Positions 7,486 to 12,696 of a stretch of 14,668 nucleotides of DNA are shown here, piece by piece. The stretch is from a bacterium. Its GTDB lineage: Bacteria > Cyanobacteriota > Vampirovibrionia > Gastranaerophilales > Gastranaerophilaceae. The notes below the pieces were generated by a model. The model was not told where the DNA came from. It did not search any database and saw only the letters and a program-made list of their open reading frames with translations. Both the position numbers and the translations under genes were made by a program. Location: assembly GCA_004558955.1 (NCBI GenBank), contig SFZC01000045.1:1-14668 (forward strand). The letters run 5' to 3'. Positions within the stretch are counted from its first letter, which is position 1. Each line of letters opens with the position of its first letter.

Positions 7486-8039
7486 TACACACCTCTGACC
7501 TTTGTGCTTGCTAGAACTATGTCATCGATTTCTTCGCTATAATTCTTCATTACCTCGATTGCAAATTCTTTTATATCTTCTATATTCAAATCGCTTTTTA
7601 ATGCGGAAACAGGAATCGGAGCACCTTCTGCCAAAATATTCACACCCGTATGGATTAAAACAGAAGTCATTGATTTTGTTGCAATAGAAACAGACAATTT
7701 TTTATCATTAATAAACAAATCATCACCGTCACGGCAAACGATTACCCCTCGTTTTTCCAACGATTCTTTAATTGTTGACATCAAAAGGCGTTGCCTTAAC
7801 ACCCCTTCAACAAGTCCGATATTAAATTGCTCGGAAATAAAACTCAACATGTACTTGCTGTAAATCGGCTCATTATTGATAACGTCTTCAATATCGACCA
7901 TTTCGGTCAATTTAACCTCACACTCACCGCAAAACGCTACTATCGCATCACCTTGAAATTTAAAATTCTTGTAAATCCAATGAGGAGCAAGTTGTGAACC
8001 TATATATTTAATTTCTTTATCTATAAATAATGTCTTCAT
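7485..8039 (-). CDS. DUF366 family protein
   Basis: This 184-residue soluble protein begins MKTLFIDKEIKYIGSQLAPH and carries W-I-Y-K-N-F and AFCGECEVKLTEMVDIEDV. I recognise these as the signature of the uncharacterised DUF366 family, known mainly from archaea and scattered bacteria. Other conserved-looking segments are ISEQFNIGLVEGVLRQRL (68-85), LSVSIATKSMTSVLIHTGVN (115-134) and EGAPIPVSAL. There is no signal peptide or membrane segment. To my knowledge no biochemical role is established. Its ATG abuts the queC stop exactly (TAAATG), and its TAA overlaps the SPOR start by one base, so it is translated with both. The adjacency suggests a link with deazaguanine or tRNA modification, but that is guilt by association only. 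Confidence 0.82.
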   Translation of the reverse strand: MKTLFIDKEIKYIGSQLAPHWIYKNFKFQGDAIVAFCGECEVKLTEMVDIEDVINNEPIYSKYMLSFISEQFNIGLVEGVLRQRLLMSTIKESLEKRGVIVCRDGDDLFINDKKLSVSIATKSMTSVLIHTGVNILAEGAPIPVSALKSDLNIEDIKEFAIEVMKNYSEEIDDIVLASTKVRGV

Positions 8040-8708
8040 TTAGTCAAAAAGTATCCCCGTGTAATAAATGTCATTATTTGCCTTTAAGGCATGCTTCAAC
8101 CTTGTACAAGATTCGCATATCCCGCAATGCTTTTCCCCGCCGTTATAGCAACTCATCGTAAGCTCCAACGGCACACCGTTTTTCAAGGCTAACATGACTA
8201 TATCATTTTTATTATAATTTATCAAGGGTGCAACCACCTTAGGTCTTTTCTGTGTGGAAAATTCAAACTCGGAATTAACCGCATCAATAAATTCTTGGGT
8301 ATTATCGGGAAAAGTTTGACCTTCCTCTTTATTGGCACCGATTAAAATATAATCATATCCGTAAGAATCGGCAAACGAACCTGCAATATTCAAAAACAAA
8401 CCGTTTCTGTTTGGCACCCAAACCGATTTTGCGGAGTTTTCGGGGATTTCCAATTCAACACCTGTCGGAACGGTTTTATCAGATACCAACGAGGTTTGAG
8501 TAATATTTTTTAGCCAATCCAAATTTATAACTTCATGCCTGATATTATAAAAATCACAAATCTTTTTTGAGGCTTTAATTTCTTTTTCAACAGATTTTTG
8601 CCCGTAATCAAAAGTCAAAGCAAGTTCAACGTTAAGCTCTTCTTTTTTTAAACCTAAACTTACCAAAGAATCCAAACCGCCCGATAGCAAAATTATTGAC
8701 TTAGCCAT
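8040..8708 (-). CDS. queC: 7-cyano-7-deazaguanine (preQ0) synthase
   Basis: QueC converts 7-carboxy-7-deazaguanine to preQ0 with ATP and ammonia, on the pathway to queuosine in tRNA. From the ATG at 8708 the protein has 222 residues, normal for the family. It starts MAKSIILLSGGLDS, with the PP-loop SGGLDS at 9-14. It has the QueC-typical FDYGQKS (33-39), VPNRNGLFLNIAGSFA (98-113) and GANKEEGQTFPDN (124-136). The zinc-binding tail uses Cys187, Cys195, Cys198 and Cys201. A longer reading from 8741 adds eleven Lys-rich residues ahead of the catalytic strand and is unlikely. The start overlaps the HEAT gene by 8 bp (ATGGCTAA), and a GAGGA lies about 11 bases upstream inside that gene. queD and queE are not in the window. 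Confidence 0.96.
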   Translation of the reverse strand: MAKSIILLSGGLDSLVSLGLKKEELNVELALTFDYGQKSVEKEIKASKKICDFYNIRHEVINLDWLKNITQTSLVSDKTVPTGVELEIPENSAKSVWVPNRNGLFLNIAGSFADSYGYDYILIGANKEEGQTFPDNTQEFIDAVNSEFEFSTQKRPKVVAPLINYNKNDIVMLALKNGVPLELTMSCYNGGEKHCGICESCTRLKHALKANNDIYYTGILFD

Positions 8709-9678
8709 TGTTTTCGTCTTCCTCATCATTATTTTCTTCATATTCGTTCAAAATTGAAACAGCTTCCATTTTCAAAGCATCCGAATATTTACTTGATGCA
8801 ATTACTTCATCAAGAATACTTCTGTCCGTGAGATTATACAAGGCAATCATGGCATTTTTCTTAACCTCATCATCAGAATCCGTTTCCAAACATTTTTTAA
8901 TCGTTTCAATTGCTCTCGGGTGCGAACTTTCCATCAATGCCTCTATTGCGTTTATTCTGACTTGAGCAGACTCATCAGAAAGCGAATTTTTCAATGCCCG
9001 AAAAACCCTTTCGTTATCATTAAAACTCATTTTTGTTAAGGCTTCAATAACTCGCTCTTTTAAGAAACTGAATTTATCCATAATACCCTGTTTTGTTTCC
9101 AAAATACTTACAAGCGGATCTATCGCTCTTGTATCGCCCAAAAGCCCGAGTGCTGAAACCGCAGATTCACGCAAATAGACGGATTTTTCATCCTCATCTT
9201 TTACAACTTCGATAAGCGGAGCAACGGCAAACCTGTCGCCAATTCGCCCTAACGCATCGGCACATGCCAGTCGTACACGATAATTTTCGTTTTTGTTATT
9301 TAAACAATATAATAAAGACGAAACCACCGAAGTATTCCTTTGATTCGCAATCGCTTTGGCACACATAACCCTGACGTTATTGTATTTTTCTCTTGTTGTC
9401 GGGTCAGAATATTTCGCATTTTTCAGTAACAAAACCTCTACCAAATACTCAAGACTTGAAGAATCTCTGTACATATCAAGGTTGCGAATTAAGTGCATAA
9501 TCACGTCAGGCTCTTCACTATTCACAAGAAAATAATTATATATCTTTACCAAATCCGAAGAGGAATAGTTCTCGGCTAGCGAATCAATATTTGCAATAAC
9601 TTCTTGCGAATTTAACGTATTATCGCTAATTCCGCTGGTTTGTACCAAATTATTCAAATTTAATTCAATATTACTCAC
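8701..9678 (-). CDS. HEAT-repeat protein
   Basis: This 325-residue soluble protein consists largely of PBS-lyase-type HEAT repeats. Helical pairs are recognisable at about 100-128, 133-163 (VRLACADALGRIGDRFAVAPL), 168-196 (LRESAVSALGLLGDTRAIDPL), 206-235, 237-266 (VRINAIEALMESSHPRAI) and 269-297. It ends in a very acidic tail (EENNDEEDENNG). Such repeats form a protein-binding superhelix; in cyanobacteria relatives act as bilin lyases, but the short ubiquitous form seen here is usually a scaffold. No catalytic motif is seen. The start is GTG: an in-frame stop lies three codons upstream, so no longer form is possible, and the Shine-Dalgarno sequence is poor. It heads the operon with queC, DUF366 and the SPOR gene. 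Confidence 0.88.
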   Translation of the reverse strand: MSNIELNLNNLVQTSGISDNTLNSQEVIANIDSLAENYSSSDLVKIYNYFLVNSEEPDVIMHLIRNLDMYRDSSSLEYLVEVLLLKNAKYSDPTTREKYNNVRVMCAKAIANQRNTSVVSSLLYCLNNKNENYRVRLACADALGRIGDRFAVAPLIEVVKDEDEKSVYLRESAVSALGLLGDTRAIDPLVSILETKQGIMDKFSFLKERVIEALTKMSFNDNERVFRALKNSLSDESAQVRINAIEALMESSHPRAIETIKKCLETDSDDEVKKNAMIALYNLTDRSILDEVIASSKYSDALKMEAVSILNEYEENNDEEDENNG

Positions 9679-9750
9679 TGAGATTTAATACCTAAAAGTT
9701 TATAACCTTTATATTTCAAGTATATCACCTTATCATTATTAATGTCTTGT

Positions 9751-9766
9751 TTACAATTAATTGTAA
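9751..9766. promoter_or_regulatory. 16-bp perfect palindrome in the divergent intergenic region
   Basis: TTACAATTAATTGTAA is identical on both strands. It lies in the 166-bp gap between the HEAT-gene GTG (9678) and the divergent membrane-protein ATG (9845), where an operator controlling one or both units would sit. No regulator can be named. The flanks do not extend the symmetry. Confidence 0.4.
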
Positions 9767-9844
9767 CATTTTTGTAATCTTATGACAAAAAAAAATCTTC
9801 TTTGATTTAAAATAGATGTGTAGCAGTTAAACAAATGGTGCGAA

Positions 9845-10660
9845 ATGAATATTGACTCAATAAAAATTTATCCCGCCACCGTCACTCAGACAAAGGCCAA
9901 GCATAAAGAGAACAGAAATGTGCTTGATTACGGTCGAGAGAATGTGGGCGAGAGTGCGAACAAAAACAAAAAAATAAATAGAGGATATCAGAGTGGCAGC
10001 TTGACGAGTGTAAAAAACAACGAGGCTGTCACTTTTGGTTCAGCAGCGAGAGCGGCAGAAAATGTAGCAAAAGACAAAATGCTTGATAAACTTTTCAAGT
10101 TGTGCGACAAACACACGGTTATTGCTCAAAACCTTGTAGCATTACTACTTGCAGCAGGTCCAAGACCTCTCGCAATTATGTTAATGCCGGGAGTTAAAGA
10201 TAGAGAAGATAGAGTTTACGCTTCAGGGCATGCGATAGCTTCAGCGGTTATCGGCTTCGGCTTCTCAAGTTTAGTTATGTATCCGTTAGGACAAGCAGCA
10301 GTAAAAGCAAAAAACATCTTAAGATCAGCAAGCAAAGCTGACACTACAAAATTATCAGAAAAAACAATCCAAAACGTTAAGAAAATGTTTAACGTTAAAA
10401 ACCTTGAAGAACTGGAACACTCTAAAGCATTCAAGAATATTACAAAAATTGCAGATATGGCTCCTGATGTATTCCTTTTCGGTATAATCAAAGCCGTTTT
10501 AACAGTTAAACTTATCAAACCGATTATGAAATATGTATTTGGACTAGAGAAAAAAGACAAATCAAAACAACAAGAACAACCAATGTTTCAAAAAGCATAC
10601 GCTAGTATGGCTTCAGTCATAACACCTAAAATTCAAGAATTCGCAGGAGGGTTAAAGTAA
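9845..10660 (+). CDS. Lineage-specific membrane protein, first of a tandem pair
   Basis: I recognise no named family for this 271-residue protein. Residues 1-60 are polar, rich in Lys and Asn and probably disordered, ending in the short motif N-E-A-V-T-F-G-S (59-66). A predicted helix (67-90) leads to two hydrophobic segments (93-115 and 129-150) joined by a charged EDR loop (121-123). An amphipathic, Lys-rich stretch (155-203) follows, then a third hydrophobic segment, VFLFGIIKAVLT... (209-231), and a Lys/Gln-rich tail. There is no signal peptide. The arrangement matches the next gene, including FxFG followed by PI twelve residues later, which suggests paralogy. The stop overlaps the next start (TAATG). 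The start is the only suitable ATG but has a weak Shine-Dalgarno sequence. A TAAAAT hexamer at 9808-9813 could be a -10, though no good -35 accompanies it. Confidence 0.8.
   Translation: MNIDSIKIYPATVTQTKAKHKENRNVLDYGRENVGESANKNKKINRGYQSGSLTSVKNNEAVTFGSAARAAENVAKDKMLDKLFKLCDKHTVIAQNLVALLLAAGPRPLAIMLMPGVKDREDRVYASGHAIASAVIGFGFSSLVMYPLGQAAVKAKNILRSASKADTTKLSEKTIQNVKKMFNVKNLEELEHSKAFKNITKIADMAPDVFLFGIIKAVLTVKLIKPIMKYVFGLEKKDKSKQQEQPMFQKAYASMASVITPKIQEFAGGLK
10645..10650 (+). promoter_or_regulatory. Strong Shine-Dalgarno inside the upstream gene
   Basis: AGGAGG stands 9 bases before the ATG at 10660, within the last codons of the preceding gene. With the TAATG overlap this indicates translational coupling of the tandem pair. 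The second protein may be made more efficiently than the first, whose own Shine-Dalgarno sequence is weak. Confidence 0.75.
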
Positions 10661-11553
10661 TGAACGTAACACTTAATGCAAACAGATTTAACACTCCATA
10701 CGGATATCAAACAAAGAAAAACCCAAATAATAACAATTATTATAACAAAACAAATTATGCTCAAAATAATAATGTTTCCTTCACAGGTAACAAATTATTT
10801 AGCATATTTGATGCAATCCCGATTAAATCAAAATTTTTAGACCCGATGAAAAGAGGTTTTGACAAATTAACAACAGGAATTGCAGAACACTACACCGTGA
10901 AATTATACACTTCAAAACCTGCACAATGGTTAGCAAAATCAGCAGAAAAACTTGACAGTGTAGTTGACCACATGCAGGTTATGGGTTCTGTAATCATTTC
11001 AGGCATGTATATGATTCAAACCTTAAGACAAAAAAATATGGATGAAGACAGAAAGAAAACATTGGCAATTAACCAAGGTCTTACATTTGGTGTTTCAACT
11101 TTAGGTTCATATTTAATTGATAGCAGTTTGGACGAAATTTGGGAAGGTCTTACTCAAAAATATGCCGCAAAACAAATTGGTGATGAAAAATTACCTGAAA
11201 AAATTGCCAAATTAAACGACACAATCATCAAAGATGCAGAAGCAAAAACAGGTTTAGAATGGAAAAAAATCGGTAAAAAACAAAGACCCAAACTTGTAAC
11301 CGCCTTGAAATACATTGAAGATAACGTTCCAAATACAGGAGTTGAATCTAAAATCAAAGGTATGGGCGTATGTAAAAAATTGTTCGTATTCGGAACAGTT
11401 TACAGATTTATCGCTCCGGTTGCTGTAACTCCGATTGCTTCTTGGTTAGGTGAAAAATTAGTTGCAGGCAAGAAAAAAGCTGCAGCAAAGCCTCAAGACA
11501 ACAAACCTGCAAAAACAGAACAAAAACCTGAAGAAAATAAAAAAGCAGCATAA
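10660..11553 (+). CDS. Lineage-specific membrane protein, second of a tandem pair
   Basis: This 297-residue protein belongs to no family I can name. The first 38 residues are dominated by Asn, Tyr and Lys, then comes N-N-N-V-S-F-T-G-N (36-44), equivalent to the V-T-F-G motif of the preceding gene. Hydrophobic segments lie at about 105-121, 137-153 and 240-262. The first two are linked by a charged stretch containing EDR (129-131). The third begins LFVFGTVYRFIAP and has PI twelve residues after FxFG, as in the neighbour. A long, partly helical, charged region (157-237) separates the second and third segments. The C-terminus (264-297) is a Lys/Ala/Pro/Glu tail resembling a linker or wall-interacting tail. 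There is no signal peptide. A strong terminator follows. A role in envelope organisation is conceivable, but nothing in the sequence shows it. Confidence 0.82.
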   Translation: MNVTLNANRFNTPYGYQTKKNPNNNNYYNKTNYAQNNNVSFTGNKLFSIFDAIPIKSKFLDPMKRGFDKLTTGIAEHYTVKLYTSKPAQWLAKSAEKLDSVVDHMQVMGSVIISGMYMIQTLRQKNMDEDRKKTLAINQGLTFGVSTLGSYLIDSSLDEIWEGLTQKYAAKQIGDEKLPEKIAKLNDTIIKDAEAKTGLEWKKIGKKQRPKLVTALKYIEDNVPNTGVESKIKGMGVCKKLFVFGTVYRFIAPVAVTPIASWLGEKLVAGKKKAAAKPQDNKPAKTEQKPEENKKAA

Positions 11554-11575
11554 GCAACAATATAAATAATAAAAG

Positions 11576-11607
11576 ACAGACAAGTTCCCAAAGCTTGTCT
11601 GTTTTTT
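11576..11607 (+). terminator. Intrinsic terminator after the tandem pair
   Basis: A perfect 9-bp stem, ACAGACAAG (11576-11584) with CTTGTCTGT (11594-11602), encloses a 9-nt loop and runs into six T. It lies 22 bp after the stop codon of the second membrane-protein gene. Confidence 0.9.
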
Positions 11608-11703
11608 ATTTAATCAAACTATAGAAAAGAAAGTTATGCTATATTTTGAATGGATTACTTCGGTTTCGCTCACAAACGGTATTGGGAGAAGGTACGGATT
11701 TCA

Positions 11704-11746
11704 CGTCATTGCGAGTCGTAAGATTTTCTAAGGTTTCAGAATGACG
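11704..11746. repeat. Inverted repeat CGTCATT ... AATGACG
   Basis: CGTCATT (11704-11710) is answered by AATGACG (11740-11746), which lies inside the first 63-bp direct repeat. The left arm reads GTCATTGCGAG, similar to short dispersed repeats seen in many bacterial genomes. Confidence 0.6.
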
Positions 11747-11796
11747 AAAACTTTGCTAAACCCACCAAGCTGTCATTCCGGACTACGAGCCGGAAT
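11734..11796. repeat. 63-bp direct repeat, copy 1
   Basis: It begins TTTCAGAATGACG and ends in a small hairpin, ATTCCGG - 8 nt - CCGGAAT. Its AATGAC and GTCATT elements also pair internally across about 26 bp. It differs from copy 2 at three positions. It is non-coding and probably belongs to a dispersed palindromic repeat family. Confidence 0.85.
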
Positions 11797-11883
11797 ATGT
11801 CCTATAAGGGAAAAGAACGAATTTAAAAACAAATTCTGAATAAGATAAAATCTACGCAATTAAAATTGCTTGATTTTTAATCT

Positions 11884-11946
11884 TTTCAGAATGACGAAAG
11901 CCTTGCTAAACCCACCAAGCTGTCATTCCGGACTACGATCCGGAAT
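11884..11946. repeat. 63-bp direct repeat, copy 2
   Basis: It matches copy 1 at 60 of 63 positions, in the same orientation 150 bp downstream, with the same ATTCCGG/CCGGAAT terminal hairpin. The shared end points show a discrete unit rather than a tandem slip. Confidence 0.85.
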
Positions 11947-12050
11947 CTGTTTACAAAGATTGTGCAAATTTGATATTTATTTGTTAACATTTATTCACAA
12001 TCAGGCAATTTTTGGACCCCAAAATACTTTTTATAAGTGTAGGGAAAATA

Positions 12051-12055
12051 AAGGA
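12051..12055 (+). promoter_or_regulatory. Ribosome-binding site deciding the start at 12066
   Basis: AAGGA lies ten bases before the ATG at 12066. An alternative in-frame TTG at 12012 has no comparable signal and would add 18 residues of no recognisable character, so the ATG is chosen. Confidence 0.6.
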
Positions 12056-12065
12056 AAAAGAATTA

Positions 12066-12617
12066 ATGGATTCAAGTTGGAGTTACGCACTTGACATGAG
12101 TGCAGCGAGCGGATTGTTAGATTACGATGCAGCCGCAAGAATTACTGGTCAAAAAGCAAGATTTGTCGGAAATCCGAACATGTCCGATTTAGACAACAAA
12201 CCTCTTTATTTGCCGAAAAAACTCAATTTCAATTCTTCTTCTCCTGAAGCGGACGAATTTCAAAAAGAATCTGACGGAAAAGGTAATTATATTAATAACC
12301 CGACTTGGAAAAAAGTTTTAACATGTGCGGTCGTTGTCGGTTCAATCGCCGCAGGTATCGCCGCTTTGGCAATGGGCAAAGGAAAAATCAAAATGCCTGA
12401 TTTTTCAAAATTAAAATCAAAAATTAATATGCCTAAATTTAGTTTTCCTAAATTCAAAATGCCGAAGTTTAAGATGCCAAAATTCAGCATGCCTAAACTT
12501 AAAATGCCTAAATTTTCAGGCATTGGAAACGCAATAAAAAATGGAGCAACAACAGTTTGGAATCTCATCAAAAAACCGTTTGTTGCATTAGCAAATTTAA
12601 TCAAGAAAAAACCATAA
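12066..12617 (+). CDS. Single-TM protein with basic MPKF pentad repeat
   Basis: This 183-residue protein is of unknown function. Residues 1-80 are soluble and polar. A hydrophobic segment at 84-103 (VLTCAVVVGSIAAGIAALAM) is followed by a strongly basic region. From residue 122 to 151 there are six uninterrupted five-residue units of the form [MF]-P-K-[FL]-[SK], preceded by a related MPDFS (110-114). The chain ends in an amphipathic, Lys-rich segment (about 152-183) with NLIKKPF and NLIKKK. There is no signal peptide. The C-terminal half would place many Lys and regularly spaced Phe/Met next to the membrane, suggesting interaction with lipid or an acidic polymer; this is inference. The repeat resembles the MPKF-type repeats of animal AHNAK proteins, surely by convergence. 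It is transcribed alone and ends at a shared terminator. Confidence 0.8.
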   Translation: MDSSWSYALDMSAASGLLDYDAAARITGQKARFVGNPNMSDLDNKPLYLPKKLNFNSSSPEADEFQKESDGKGNYINNPTWKKVLTCAVVVGSIAAGIAALAMGKGKIKMPDFSKLKSKINMPKFSFPKFKMPKFKMPKFSMPKLKMPKFSGIGNAIKNGATTVWNLIKKPFVALANLIKKKP

Positions 12618-12644
12618 AATCCCTTTCTCCCCCTTACAAACAAA

Positions 12645-12676
12645 AAGAGCAGTTACCCCAAAAGGTTACTGCTCTT
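12645..12676. terminator. Bidirectional intrinsic terminator
   Basis: AAGAGCAGTTACC (12645-12657) pairs with GGTTACTGCTCTT (12664-12676) with a single T-T mismatch and a short C/A-rich loop. A-rich sequence on the left and T-rich sequence on the right allow it to serve both the MPKF-repeat gene and the convergent hydrogenase gene. Confidence 0.85.
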
Positions 12677-12696
12677 ATTATTTATGATTTTTTCTC

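Larger units (their letters stand above)
11554..12065. other. Gene-free region with terminator and repeats
   Basis: These 512 bp hold the terminator of the upstream operon, a repeat block (about 11700-11946) and an AT-rich leader to the next gene. No convincing coding frame was found; open frames such as the one near 11870-12094 run through the repeat and lack a ribosome-binding site. A separate perfect palindrome, GCAATTAAAATTGC (11856-11869), lies between the two long repeats. The stretch from about 11650 to 11700 contains TTCGGTTTCGCTCAC-like sequence that could be a decayed further repeat copy. Confidence 0.7.

Noticed and set aside
8709..8741. Longer QueC from 8741
   Set aside because: It adds a Lys-rich stretch before the PP-loop strand that QueC proteins normally start with; the ATG at 8708 gives the usual N-terminus.
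9679..9720. Leaderless promoter for the HEAT gene (TATTAA six bases before GTG)
   Set aside because: The spacing matches the kdsA case, but the -10 is poor and no -35 is found at 16-18 bp, so it is too weak to list as a promoter.
11734..11946. CRISPR-like array
   Set aside because: There are only two copies of 63 bp, with an 87-bp gap unlike a spacer and no cas genes. The structure fits dispersed hairpin repeats.
11870..12094. 74-codon plus-strand open frame between the repeats and the MPKF gene
   Set aside because: It runs through repeat copy 2, lacks a ribosome-binding site and overlaps the better-supported start of the next gene.
12287..12643. Minus-strand open frame opposite the MPKF-repeat gene, with a regular Leu/Gly/Ile repeat
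   Set aside because: It is the mirror of the repeat on the plus strand. The plus frame has a ribosome-binding site, a TM segment and coherent composition; the minus frame has no ribosome-binding site.
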